A stretch of DNA of 64,000 nucleotides from Beijerinckiaceae bacterium RH AL1 (GTDB lineage: Bacteria; Pseudomonadota; Alphaproteobacteria; Rhizobiales; Beijerinckiaceae), in the NCBI GenBank assembly GCA_901457705.2, contig LR590083.2, forward strand, positions 186,001 to 250,000, read 5' to 3'. Of the stretch, positions 18,771 through 27,505 are shown in pieces. The stretch's first letter is position 1, and each line of letters begins with the position of its first letter. The notes under the pieces were generated by a model that was not told the DNA's origin, ran no database searches, and saw nothing but the letters and a program-made list of their open reading frames with translations. A program made the translations under genes and the position numbers.

Positions 18771-19439
18771 CTAGCCCGCAGCAGAAGGACCCGGCATTGC
18801 CGCGCCAGGGACCGGGCTTGGGCTCGCGTTCGGGCTATTGTGATGGGCCGGCGGCCCGTTCCACGTGCGCACCTTCCACACGTCGAGATGCGTGAAGTCG
18901 TCGTAGAGGCCGATGCCGCCGCCGGCGAAGAACGACGCCGCGAGCGCGACGACGCGCGGCTCGTAGCCCGGCGCGACGAGATCGGCGGCGTAGCCGTAGA
19001 GATGCATGGAGTTGCGCGCTGCGGTCTCGATCTTGGCGTTGTGCTCCGGCGTGCGATAGCCGCTGGTGATGACGAGCGGCACCGGCTTGTCCGCGACGCG
19101 CGACAGGCCGGACTGCACGCCGGCCAGAAGGTCGAGAAGGCGCGGCGACATCCACACCGCGCGATCGCCGTCCGTCATGTCGCGCAGGAACCAGGAGAGC
19201 TGCATGACGGCGGCGCGATCGTAGGCGGCATCCGAGCGGAACCGCGTCATGATCTCCTCGCCGTCCTTGCGGCGCAGCCACAGGTTCTGCGGCCCGACGG
19301 GGCGCTGGCGGAAGGCGGCGGCGGAATCGCTTGGGCGAAGCGCGCCGGCGAAGTCGACCGCGAAGCCGCGCGCCTCGGCGCTGCCGCCGACGAGGAGCGC
19401 CGCCGTGCCGGCAAGCATGCTGCGGCGATCGAGGCTCAT
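18771..19439 (-). CDS. DUF882 (YcbK-type, M15-like) exported peptidase-like protein
   Basis: A 222-aa protein. The start MSLDRRSMLAGTAALLVGG has a twin-Arg-like DRRSM pattern and a hydrophobic run. The DUF882 core follows: PLVITSGYRTPEHNAK, SMHLYGYAADLV with a zinc-type His/Asp, and FTHLDVWKVR with the second His. It likely acts on periplasmic peptidoglycan peptides. Its ATG overlaps the stop of dotC by 4 bases (ATGA), so it is co-translated with a secretion-core gene; a role in opening the wall for that complex is plausible. It converges without a gap on the MocR gene. Confidence 0.85.
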   Translation of the reverse strand: MSLDRRSMLAGTAALLVGGSAEARGFAVDFAGALRPSDSAAAFRQRPVGPQNLWLRRKDGEEIMTRFRSDAAYDRAAVMQLSWFLRDMTDGDRAVWMSPRLLDLLAGVQSGLSRVADKPVPLVITSGYRTPEHNAKIETAARNSMHLYGYAADLVAPGYEPRVVALAASFFAGGGIGLYDDFTHLDVWKVRTWNGPPAHHNSPNASPSPVPGAAMPGPSAAG

Positions 19440-20563
19440 CGGTAGGCACCCTTGCGGGCCGCCTTGAAGCGCGGCGTGACGCGGAGAGTCACCACCTGCT
19501 CGCCGACGAAGGCGCGCTGGCCGCCGTCTGCGACGCGGACGGCGCGCCGCTGGTCCTTGACGACCGGCAAGCTGACGGCGCCCTGGCGCTCGAGCTCGTG
19601 GTAGCGCTCCATGCCCGAATAGTCGCGCTCGAGCCGGTTCAGATTGTCGTCAAACGTCTGGCGCGCCTCCTCGATGCCCTTCTGGACACCGGAATCGTAG
19701 GCTTCGTCGAAATACTTCTGCTCCTCGGGCGTGTCCGGCGCCAGCGCCGAGATCGCGGTCTGCGGCTCCGCCGTCTCAATGTAGAGGTAGTCGCGCCAGT
19801 TCGGCGGCGTGATCACCAGGCGCGCGGGACGCACGATCTGGTAGGCCCCGACGGTGAGATAGAGCACGCGATCGCCGTCGCGCTGCTCGACGTTGCGCAC
19901 CTCGCCGATGACCGGCGGCACGAGATGCGTTCCGATCATCTGGCGGGTGAAGTCGTAGCGCACGTCGAGGCGGCCTGCCGCCTGGCCCTCGATCGAGGCC
20001 CGCAGCCGCGCGGCCTCTTCGATGAAGCCGCGGCGGATGCCCTTGCCGCGGCCGATCTGCGACAGGACCTTCGGGCGGATCTGCGGATCGGTGACGCTGT
20101 TGTGCTCGTAGCGCTTGTAGAGCGGCGACGACGGGTTCTGGGTGATGTCGTAGCTGGCGCCGGTGGCCGGGCTGCTGCTGCCCGCCGCACCCGCCCCTTG
20201 GGCGCCGCCGCCCTGGCCGCCGCCACCCTGACCGCCCTGGCCCCCGCCACCTTGTCCGCCGCCCTGGTTGATCGGCAGGTTGAACTGCCCGGGCATCGTC
20301 GGCTGGCTGGAGTTGTTGGAGAGCTGCTGCGTCGAGGGATTGTAGCTCTGGTAGGGATATCCGCCGCCGTATGGGCTGGCGTAGGGATTGTAGCCGTAGG
20401 GGCTGAAGGCGACGGTCGGGCCGAAGGCGCCCGTCGCGACGGGCGGGGGCGCCGAGGTCGCGGCAACGATCGGGTTCTGTTGCGCCGTGGCGACACAGGT
20501 CGGAAGAATCGCCGCGGCTGCCGCAAGCGAGAGGTTTTGAAGGAAACGGACGGCCGAGCGCAT
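19436..20563 (-). CDS. dotC: DotC family type IVB secretion outer-core protein
   Basis: A 375-aa exported protein. The N-terminal signal (LSLAAAAAILPTCVATAQ) is followed by a Tyr/Gly/Pro- and Gln/Gly-rich linker (about residues 40-150). The conserved DotC domain then shows IRRGFIEEAARLRASIEGQA, RQMIGTHLVPPVIGEV, LVITPPNWRDYLYIE, GIEEARQTFDDNLNRLERDY and a C-terminal VTLRVTPRFKA. In Legionella, DotC sits in the outer ring of the Dot/Icm core with DotD and DotH. The Legionella protein is a lipoprotein of about 300 aa; here the lipobox is not clear (PTC), and the linker makes it longer. It follows the small lipoprotein with TGATG overlap. Confidence 0.9.
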   Translation of the reverse strand: MRSAVRFLQNLSLAAAAAILPTCVATAQQNPIVAATSAPPPVATGAFGPTVAFSPYGYNPYASPYGGGYPYQSYNPSTQQLSNNSSQPTMPGQFNLPINQGGGQGGGGQGGQGGGGQGGGAQGAGAAGSSSPATGASYDITQNPSSPLYKRYEHNSVTDPQIRPKVLSQIGRGKGIRRGFIEEAARLRASIEGQAAGRLDVRYDFTRQMIGTHLVPPVIGEVRNVEQRDGDRVLYLTVGAYQIVRPARLVITPPNWRDYLYIETAEPQTAISALAPDTPEEQKYFDEAYDSGVQKGIEEARQTFDDNLNRLERDYSGMERYHELERQGAVSLPVVKDQRRAVRVADGGQRAFVGEQVVTLRVTPRFKAARKGAYR

Positions 20564-20760
20564 CAGATGCCCCGGCTCGCAAGCTCGCTTTTGACAAAAG
20601 CGTCGGTGCTCGGCGCCGAGGTGCCAAGATCGATGGGCGACGAACCGAGATTGATCGACGGCACACCGAGGTTCACGCCGGGGCTGCCCGCATCGGACGA
20701 CATGCATCCCGCAACGCAACAACACGCTGATATTAAAAAGACTAAACGCAAAAGCTTCAT
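20563..20760 (-). CDS. 65-aa lipoprotein in the dotD position
   Basis: A short protein with a clear lipoprotein signal: a hydrophobic stretch LLRLVFLISACCC and lipobox VAGC with the lipidated Cys at residue 19. The mature part is only 47 aa and contains three copies of an xNLG/xDLG motif (GVNLG, SINLG, PIDLG) with about 7-residue spacing. It precedes dotC with a TGATG overlap, exactly where dotD lies in the Legionella dotDCB operon, but it lacks the secretin-like N0 domain of DotD. It may be a reduced DotD substitute, or a peptide helping DotC reach the outer membrane. No established family recognised. Confidence 0.75.
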   Translation of the reverse strand: MKLLRLVFLISACCCVAGCMSSDAGSPGVNLGVPSINLGSSPIDLGTSAPSTDAFVKSELASRGI

Positions 20761-20928
20761 GATCCGCCCCCGCAGACTCCAGCTTCCACGACTGACCTTA
20801 TCGAAATTGAGTCGTTTGACCAGAAATACAATATAGAACTTTTATGACATCTGGGTTCATTGACACAAGTTGGGCGTCGATGCATCAGTAAGGGGCACCG
20901 TGGCTGCCATTGCGTTCGGGGGAAAGCT
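20761..20928. promoter_or_regulatory. AT-rich divergent promoter region of the lipoprotein-dotC and dotH-T6SS operons
   Basis: This 168-bp spacer is distinctly more AT-rich than the rest of the window, with ttgaccagaaatacaatat and cttttatgac in its middle and a ttgaca box at 20860-20865. Promoters on both strands are expected here because the two operons diverge from it. No -35/-10 pair with good spacing could be fixed by eye. Confidence 0.5.
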
Positions 20929-22158
20929 ATGCGGCGGTCGATTTTGGCTTGGTGGAAACTTGGCCGCGTGAGCGCGCCAAACCATTGCAAGCAAACAGTC
21001 TTTTCTCAAAGCCGCTCCTCGGCGCTCGCCTCCTGGCGTGCATCTCTGCGTGGCCTCGAGAACGTCTTTCGGGAAAAAGATCCTCTATCGTTTGGAAATA
21101 TAGCCGAGTCGTTTCCGCGGGCTTGCGGTATTGCCGCAACAGTTTTGGTCTTGGTTGGTGTCTCAACGACATATGCCGCCGCGCAGGGGCAGCCGCAGCG
21201 CGGTCCCGGCGAGCCGCAGCCCCAGCCCGGCATGCCTCCGCCGGCGCGCGAGCTGACGCCCGCCGAGATCGGTGCGCTACAAACCATGATGACCAACCGC
21301 GCCGCGGGAACGATCCTCACACCGGGCAACGCCGACGCGCTCCGCCGCAGCCTTATGGAGACGCAGGGCATGCTGCCGCCGAGCGGCACGCTCGGCCAAG
21401 TAAAGGTCGAGCCGCGCTCGCTCGACGTCGACCCGCAGGTGCTGCTCTCGCATCCCCAGTCTATCCAGCTGGCGCTTGGCGTGGTGACGCCGCTGACCTT
21501 CCTCGACTCCAACGGTCACACCTGGCCGGTCGAGGCGGTGGCCTTCGATCCGCGCATGTTCGCGCAGGACGGCAACGGGTGCGGCTCGGCGCCGCCCAAC
21601 ACCGCGATCGCGGGGGCCGGCAACCGTCCCTCGACGATCACCATGATGCCCTGCCGCATCAACACCTACGGCAACGTTTCGATCAAGCTCGAGAACTATC
21701 CGCTGCCGATCGTGCTGATGGCGAAGAGCGGCGGCAACGAGACGGTCGACTTGCCGGTGACGGTCCACGTGCGCGGCCGCTCGCCTGACGCGCCGCAGAT
21801 GCCTGCCGAGGCGATGGCGGCCTACTCGCCGCCGCAGCCGGTGCGCACGGTCTCGACCCGCCATGGCCGCAAGGGCGGCAGCGGCGAGACGCTGCCCGAC
21901 CGCTACCTCGACACCTTCGGCGCGGGTGCGCCGCCCTCCAACGCCCAGCGCGTCGAGATCAACGATGCGTCGGTGAGCGGCTGGATTCTCGGCGGCAAGC
22001 TGTATCTGCGCGGCAACATGATCGTGATTAACCCGGCGCAGGACGCCATGGCGGAGAGCGTCGGCGGGGTGAAGGTCTGGCGCTTCGATCATCCGGTCTC
22101 GCGCATCCTTATCGTCGACGAGAGCGGGGTCGAGCGCGACCTGTCGCTGAATTTCTAA
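20929..22158 (+). CDS. dotH: DotH/IcmK family type IVB secretion core protein
   Basis: A 409-aa protein of the DotH (IcmK) family, an outer-membrane-core component related in position to VirB9. The family region includes SIQLALGVVTPLTFLDSNGH, the link to TWPVEAVAFDP, YGNVSIKLENYPLPIVLMAK and VTVHVRGRSPDAP, and ends with HPVSRILIVDESG. The hydrophobic export segment (GIAATVLVLVGVSTTYAAA) is unusually far in, at about residues 66-85, so the true start could be later than the ATG at 20929, which has ggggaaag before it. dotG begins 12 bp after its stop. No secretion ATPase follows; instead T6SS genes do. Confidence 0.9.
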   Translation: MRRSILAWWKLGRVSAPNHCKQTVFSQSRSSALASWRASLRGLENVFREKDPLSFGNIAESFPRACGIAATVLVLVGVSTTYAAAQGQPQRGPGEPQPQPGMPPPARELTPAEIGALQTMMTNRAAGTILTPGNADALRRSLMETQGMLPPSGTLGQVKVEPRSLDVDPQVLLSHPQSIQLALGVVTPLTFLDSNGHTWPVEAVAFDPRMFAQDGNGCGSAPPNTAIAGAGNRPSTITMMPCRINTYGNVSIKLENYPLPIVLMAKSGGNETVDLPVTVHVRGRSPDAPQMPAEAMAAYSPPQPVRTVSTRHGRKGGSGETLPDRYLDTFGAGAPPSNAQRVEINDASVSGWILGGKLYLRGNMIVINPAQDAMAESVGGVKVWRFDHPVSRILIVDESGVERDLSLNF

Positions 22159-22170
22159 GGGGGACCTGCG

Positions 22171-23229
22171 ATGAACAGAATGCTGCTCGCGGTCGCCTTC
22201 GCCGCGCTACTCGTGTCCAATGCGCTCGGCGTGCGCATCGAGTTCGGCTCCGGGCACCAGTCCGCGGCCAATGCGCAGCCTGCCGCGCCGGGCGCCTACC
22301 AGGTCGCTGCCGCGACGGCACCGAGCCCCGCCGCGCCGCCTGCCGCAGCGCCGCCGCCCGCTGCTGCGCCGCCGCTCTCGCCGCAGCAGACCTACATGCA
22401 GGATCAGGCCGCGGTGCAACGGATCAACGCGCAGATCGACGCGATGCTCGCGCAGCCGAACGGCGGCTTCGCCGTCACCTATTACGCAAAGCCGCTGCCG
22501 CCCCCGCGTGAACGCGACGGCCGCGACGGACGTGGCGGCGAGGCCGCCCAGCAGCAGCCGCAGCAGAAGGAGCTGCAGCCCGGCGAGGTGAAGCGCGACC
22601 GCTACGGCAACGCCGAGAAGTACGTGATCGCGCGAGCCGGAGACACGGTCTACGCGACGCTCGATCGCGCCTTCAATTCGGACGATCCCGGCGCGCCGAT
22701 CTTCGCGACGATCCATGACGTCGACGAGGTCGGCATCCAGGGCCCGCTGGACGGCGTGCGCATGATCGGCACGATCCACTACTCGACGAGCCAGGGCGCG
22801 ATCCAGTTCGAGAAGGGCTACCTGCCCGACGGCCGTCCGCTCGAGGTCAAGGGCCTTGCGATCTCCGAGGACACGGCGCGCACGGGGATCGCCAAGAACG
22901 TCGACAACCACGAGCTCCAGCGCTACGGCACCTTGCTCTTCGCGACGCTGGTCCAGGGTGTCGGCCAGGTCGGCCAGGTGCTGACGCAGAACCAGCAGCA
23001 GGCCATGGTCGACCCCAACACCGGCCTCCTCGTGTCGAGCCAGAAGTTCAATCCTTACGAGGCGGCCGCCGGCGCGCTGCTCCCCGCCGGCCAGGCGCTG
23101 ACCGCGGTCGCGGCGCAGCAGTTCAACCGCCCGGCGACGATCTCGGCGCCGGCGGGCTACGGCCTCGGCATCGTCTTCCTCGAGCCGATGGTCGTGCCGA
23201 GCGACCTTTTGTTCGCGCGCCGGCGGTAG
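22171..23229 (+). CDS. dotG: DotG/IcmE family (VirB10/TrbI-like) core protein
   Basis: A 352-aa protein. The N-terminal hydrophobic segment MNRMLLAVAFAALLVSNALG is followed by an Ala/Pro-rich linker and a C-terminal DotG domain with AEKYVIARAGDTVYATLDRA, NSDDPGAPIFATI and NVDNHELQRYGTLLFATL. In Legionella, DotG (about 1048 aa) spans inner and outer membranes through a long pentapeptide-repeat middle. Here that middle is absent, leaving a compact VirB10-like protein. It lies between dotH (12 bp before) and tagH (15 bp after), strongly suggesting a shared transcript with the T6SS. Confidence 0.9.
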   Translation: MNRMLLAVAFAALLVSNALGVRIEFGSGHQSAANAQPAAPGAYQVAAATAPSPAAPPAAAPPPAAAPPLSPQQTYMQDQAAVQRINAQIDAMLAQPNGGFAVTYYAKPLPPPRERDGRDGRGGEAAQQQPQQKELQPGEVKRDRYGNAEKYVIARAGDTVYATLDRAFNSDDPGAPIFATIHDVDEVGIQGPLDGVRMIGTIHYSTSQGAIQFEKGYLPDGRPLEVKGLAISEDTARTGIAKNVDNHELQRYGTLLFATLVQGVGQVGQVLTQNQQQAMVDPNTGLLVSSQKFNPYEAAAGALLPAGQALTAVAAQQFNRPATISAPAGYGLGIVFLEPMVVPSDLLFARRR

Positions 23230-23244
23230 CGGGCACGATGGCCG

Positions 23245-24600
23245 ATGACCCTCGTCCTCAAATCTCTCGACGAAGACGGGGCTGAGCGACGGATCGACGC
23301 GGGCGCGACCTTCTCGATCGGCCGCGGCACCGACAACGACCTCGTCCTCGTCGACCCTAGCCGCGAGGTGTCGAAGACGCATTGCCGGATCGAGACCAGC
23401 GACGGCAAGTTCGTCCTGACCGACCTCTCGATCAACGGCGTGACCCTCGACGGGCGCAGCGAGCCGTTGGGGCCCGGCACGCGCCACACGCTGGCCTCGG
23501 GCGACGTCTTCCTCATCGGGTCGCGGCGCTTCGCGGTCGAGATCGTGCCCGATGGCGGCGGCGACGAGCTCGCGCATGCGTCCACGCCGTCGATGCCGGC
23601 CGCCGCACAGCTCGCCCCGCACACGGTCAGCCACATCCTCGACGGCTCGTCGGAGGGCGTCGAGCAGCGCGCGAGCGGCGGCGTGACCGGCGACGCCGAT
23701 CGATGGCTGAGCACGCTGCCACAAGGCTCCGCCGATGCGACGATGCGCCTGCCGATGGGATGGGACGAGCCGCCGCGCACGCATCCCGAGACCGACGACG
23801 CGCCACTGCTGCCCTCCGACTTCGACCAGCCGGCGAGCGAGTTCGCCAATCGCAGCGAGCATGTCGCGGCGCCGAACAGCGTGCTGCAAGTGCCGCGCGC
23901 GCAGCAGATGATCCCGACCAACTGGCTCGACGAGGAAGAGGATCTGGCGCCGGCTCCGGCCGAGGCTGCCGCGGCGCGTCCGCCGCAGACCCGCTCCCCG
24001 TTGCAGGCGGCGCGTGCGGCCGGCATGGCGCCAGCGCCGGCGAGCGGCGAGGCGCGCCGCGCGCTGGCCGAGGGAGGCCGGCTTGATTCCACGAGCCTTG
24101 CGGCGCTGTCCGAGGCCGACCTCATGCGACGCTGCGGCGCGGCGTTGCGGGCCGTGCTCGAGGCCTTCGACGCGCTCGAGGCCGCGCAGGCCGTGGCCGA
24201 GCACGACTGCGGGCTCCAGGTCGCCGCGACCGACGGCGCGCTATGGGCCGATTTCTTTGCCAACAATCGCGATCCGCTGCTGTCGCTGCTCGTCGAGGCG
24301 CATCCGACGCCGGCCGAGGCGATCGCGCAGCGCGCCGCCGCGCTTGCCGATCGGCAACGCGCGCTCGGCCGCGCCGTCGCGGACGCCGCGCACGATCTCG
24401 ACGCGAAGCTCGCGCCCGCGGCGATCGAGGCCGAGACGAAGAGCCGCTTCCGGCCCGGTCCGCTGGCCAGCATCACGGCGTGGGAGCGCTACGTCGAGCT
24501 TCACGGCGAGATTGCCGGCGAGGCCGCAAAAAACGGCGGTCCGAGCTTTCTCGGGCTGCTGCGAAATTGCTTCTCGCGCGTTCACAAGAAGCGGCCGTGA
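23245..24600 (+). CDS. tagH: T6SS FHA-domain protein TagH/Fha
   Basis: A 451-aa protein. The N-terminal FHA domain (residues about 1-100) has FSIGRGTDNDLVLVDPSREV, SKTHCRIE and LTDLSINGVTLDG, which are the phospho-threonine-binding loops. A variable Ala/Pro-rich middle follows, then a C-terminal helical domain with LMRRCGAALRAVLEAFDALE, as in T6SS Fha/TagH proteins. In Agrobacterium the FHA protein binds phosphorylated TssL after PpkA acts. Start ATG at 23245, 15 bp after dotG. It is the first T6SS gene of the plus-strand arm. Confidence 0.9.
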   Translation: MTLVLKSLDEDGAERRIDAGATFSIGRGTDNDLVLVDPSREVSKTHCRIETSDGKFVLTDLSINGVTLDGRSEPLGPGTRHTLASGDVFLIGSRRFAVEIVPDGGGDELAHASTPSMPAAAQLAPHTVSHILDGSSEGVEQRASGGVTGDADRWLSTLPQGSADATMRLPMGWDEPPRTHPETDDAPLLPSDFDQPASEFANRSEHVAAPNSVLQVPRAQQMIPTNWLDEEEDLAPAPAEAAAARPPQTRSPLQAARAAGMAPAPASGEARRALAEGGRLDSTSLAALSEADLMRRCGAALRAVLEAFDALEAAQAVAEHDCGLQVAATDGALWADFFANNRDPLLSLLVEAHPTPAEAIAQRAAALADRQRALGRAVADAAHDLDAKLAPAAIEAETKSRFRPGPLASITAWERYVELHGEIAGEAAKNGGPSFLGLLRNCFSRVHKKRP

Positions 24601-24664
24601 CGTGATGTTCCTGTCATGCGCCTTTGTTGATTTCGCCTGCAGGCACCATTGCGAGGGAATTTAG

Positions 24665-26002
24665 ATGCTCGCCGAGAACCGCGTCGTCTGGTCCGAGGGC
24701 ATGTTCCTGCGCGTGCACCATTTTCAGCAGGCCGACCGCTGGACCGAGCGATACGTGCGCGCCGCGACGCGCGAGCTGCGCCCCTATCCCTGGGGCCTCG
24801 CGGAATTTGCCATCAATCGCGAGCTGCTCGCCGTCGGCAAGTTCGCGCTGACCTACGCACGCGGCATCTTCACGGACGGCACGCCTTTCGAAGCGCCCGG
24901 CGACACCGACCTGCCGGCGCCGCTCGAGCTCGTCGAGGGCGTGCAGGAGATCATCGTTCATCTCGCGCTGCCGTCGCGCCAGCCGGGCACGGCGGAGGTG
25001 GGAACGGCTCGGCGCGAGGACGCCGGCACCCGCTACCGCCGCCACGACTACGATGCTTCGGACGCTAATTCCGACAGCTTCTCGTCCTCGGGGCTCGAGG
25101 TGGCGCGGCTGCGGCTCTCCTATGCGCCCTCGAACGGGCCGCTCGCCGGCCTGGAGCGTATCCCTGTCGCGCGCATCACCGAGGTCCGCTCCGATCTCGC
25201 GGTGCTTCTCGATGACAAGTTCATCGCGCCGGTCCTGAACTGCGCCGCGGAGCCGCCGCTGCTCGGCCTCGTCGGCGAGCTTCAGGGTCTCGTCACGCAT
25301 CGCGCCGATGCGCTGGCCGGGCGGATGGCCGACCCGACGGTGCGCGGCACCGCCGAGATCGCCGACTTCCTGCTGTTGCAGACGCTTAATCGCTTCGAGC
25401 CGGTGCTGCGCCACGCGGCGGCGCAGGCTGGTCGGATGCATCCCGAGGCCTTCTACACGACGTGCCTCGCGCTCGCCGGCGAGCTCGCCACGTTCACGAC
25501 CGACGCCAAGCGCTCGAGCCGCTTCCCCGATTATCGGCACGACGATCTCAAGGCGACGTTCGAGGCGGTGTTCCGCGACCTGCGCGCCTCGCTGAGCGCG
25601 CTGCTCGAGCAGACCGCGGTGCCGATCGAGCTGCAGGAGCGCCGCCACGGTGTCCGCGTCGGCATAATCCAGGATCGCCAGCTGATCCTGACCGCCGCCT
25701 TCGTGCTCGCCGTTCGCGCCAACATGCCGGTCGAGCAGTTGCGCCGTCAGCTGCCCAACCAGATCAAGATCGGCTCGGTCGAGCAGATCGCGCAGCTCGT
25801 CAACGTCGCGCTGCCCGGCGTGCCGGTGCGGCCGCTGTCGGTCGCGCCGCGGCAGCTGCCGTATCGCGCCGGCACCGTCTACTTCGAGCTCGACACGACG
25901 ACGCCGCTCTGGCGCGAGCTCGATGCCTCCGGCGCGGTGGCACTGCACGTCGCCGGAAGCTTCCCGGACATCGAGATGGAACTCTGGGCCATCAAGGGCT
26001 GA
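24665..26002 (+). CDS. tssK: T6SS baseplate protein TssK
   Basis: A 445-aa baseplate subunit that links the T6SS baseplate to the TssL/TssM membrane complex. The conserved start ENRVVWSEGMFLRVHHFQQ is diagnostic of TssK. The C-terminal head part includes IKIGSVEQIAQLVNVALPGV and AGTVYFELDTTTPLWREL. Length is normal. A 64-bp gap separates it from tagH, the longest in this arm up to tssL. Confidence 0.95.
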   Translation: MLAENRVVWSEGMFLRVHHFQQADRWTERYVRAATRELRPYPWGLAEFAINRELLAVGKFALTYARGIFTDGTPFEAPGDTDLPAPLELVEGVQEIIVHLALPSRQPGTAEVGTARREDAGTRYRRHDYDASDANSDSFSSSGLEVARLRLSYAPSNGPLAGLERIPVARITEVRSDLAVLLDDKFIAPVLNCAAEPPLLGLVGELQGLVTHRADALAGRMADPTVRGTAEIADFLLLQTLNRFEPVLRHAAAQAGRMHPEAFYTTCLALAGELATFTTDAKRSSRFPDYRHDDLKATFEAVFRDLRASLSALLEQTAVPIELQERRHGVRVGIIQDRQLILTAAFVLAVRANMPVEQLRRQLPNQIKIGSVEQIAQLVNVALPGVPVRPLSVAPRQLPYRAGTVYFELDTTTPLWRELDASGAVALHVAGSFPDIEMELWAIKG

Positions 26003-26026
26003 GCGTGATCGGCGAGGGGTGATCCA

Positions 26027-27505
26027 ATGTCCGGCAAGTTCGAAGGCGAATCGACGGTCATCCGGCCTCGCGGTGCCGGCGCGCCGCAGGCTCCCGTCCT
26101 CCGCCTCGGCAACGACGCCGGCAAGCGGCCGCCGCGCGGCAGCGATCCCGGAGGCTCGACGGGCGGCCCGTTCGACCGGCGCCCCGGCGGGCGTCCCGGC
26201 CGCACGCCGCCGCCGCCGAGCGCCGACTCCTGGGATCGCGGGCTGTTCGGCGGCAAGGGCGTGCCGCCGCTGGTGTCGGCGGCGCTGCCGCTGCTCAATC
26301 TCGCCGGGCGCCTGCGCGTCGTCAGCGCGCAGCCGAACCTCGACGCGCTGCGCGGCAAGGTCATCCAGTCGGTCAAGCTCTTCGACCAGACGGCGCTCGC
26401 CGGCGGCGTGCCGCCGGAGCGCGTTCGCGCCGCGCACTATGCGCTCTGCGCCACGATCGACGACATCATCCTCAACGCGCCCTGGGGCACCTACAGCGTT
26501 TGGGCCCGCCAGAGCATGGTCTCGACGTTCCATGGCGACGTCACCGGCGGCGAGCGGTTCTTCGACCTGCTTGCGCACCTCCACAAGGACCCCGGCACGA
26601 ACCGCGACGTCCTGCTGCTCATGTACTACTGCCTGTCGATCGGCTTCGAGGGACGCATGCGGATCCATCCGCAGGGCCATCTCGAGGTCGGCCGCATCCG
26701 CGAGGGTCTCTATCGCACGCTGCGCGACGAGACCGAGCGCGAGCTGTCGCCGGAGTGGCGCGGCGTCGATGCGCGCCACCGTCCGCTCTCGACCCCGCTC
26801 ATCTTGTGGACCACCGCCGCCGTCGCGGCCTTCCTGCTCGTTGCGACCTATGTCGCGCTGAGCACCTGGCTCGATCGGCGCTCCGACCGCACGCTGACCG
26901 CCCTCATCCAGGCGCCCCCGCAGGGCGTGCCGAGCCTGAGGCGCGCGGATACGCCGAAGACGGCCTCGGCGGGAACCAATCACGAGAGCTCGACCGCGAT
27001 CCTGCGCAAGGCGCTGGCGCCGGAGATCAAGCAGGGCGTCTGCGACGTCGGTGACTCCGACGGCGGCTCGCGCATCTCGCTCAAGAACGAAGGCTTGTTC
27101 GAGGTTGGAAAGGCCGACGTCCAACCGACCTTCGCGATCCTGCTCGACAAGATCGGCCGGCTGCTGCACGGCCAGGCCGCACAGGTCGTGGTCATCGGCT
27201 ACACCGACAACACGCCGATCCACACCGCCAAGTTCCCCTCGAACTACTACCTCTCGGTCGGCCGCGCCGACGCCGTGGCGAATATCCTCGGCCGGTATGT
27301 CGATCCCCTGCGCATCAGAGCCGAAGGCCGCGGCGCCGCCGATCCCGTCGCCACCAACGCGACGCCGGAGGGGCGCGAAAAGAACCGGCGCACGGAGATC
27401 ATGGTCTACGACGCCAAGACGCCCGGCACGACGACCGGGACGTCGGGCGCGCTGACGCCGCCTAGCTCGACTCCCGCCGCCCCGCCGACGGAGCCCTCGC
27501 CATGA
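26027..27505 (+). CDS. tssL: T6SS inner-membrane protein TssL (DotU) with OmpA-like peptidoglycan-binding domain
   Basis: A 492-aa protein in three parts. A Pro/Gly/Arg-rich N-terminus is followed by the DotU domain (VRAAHYALCATIDDIILNAP, ERFFDLLAHLHKDPGTNRDV) and one membrane helix (AAVAAFLLVATYVALSTWL). The periplasmic OmpA/MotB domain has VVIGYTDNTPIHTAKFPSNY, SVGRADAVANIL and RRTEIMVYD. It anchors the membrane complex to the cell wall. It overlaps tssM by 4 bp. The OmpA extension is common in alphaproteobacterial T6SS. Confidence 0.95.
   Translation: MSGKFEGESTVIRPRGAGAPQAPVLRLGNDAGKRPPRGSDPGGSTGGPFDRRPGGRPGRTPPPPSADSWDRGLFGGKGVPPLVSAALPLLNLAGRLRVVSAQPNLDALRGKVIQSVKLFDQTALAGGVPPERVRAAHYALCATIDDIILNAPWGTYSVWARQSMVSTFHGDVTGGERFFDLLAHLHKDPGTNRDVLLLMYYCLSIGFEGRMRIHPQGHLEVGRIREGLYRTLRDETERELSPEWRGVDARHRPLSTPLILWTTAAVAAFLLVATYVALSTWLDRRSDRTLTALIQAPPQGVPSLRRADTPKTASAGTNHESSTAILRKALAPEIKQGVCDVGDSDGGSRISLKNEGLFEVGKADVQPTFAILLDKIGRLLHGQAAQVVVIGYTDNTPIHTAKFPSNYYLSVGRADAVANILGRYVDPLRIRAEGRGAADPVATNATPEGREKNRRTEIMVYDAKTPGTTTGTSGALTPPSSTPAAPPTEPSP

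Noticed and set aside
20563-20760. Calling the small lipoprotein DotD
   Set aside because: The position fits, but the mature protein is only 47 aa and lacks the N0-like domain, so the family name was not given.
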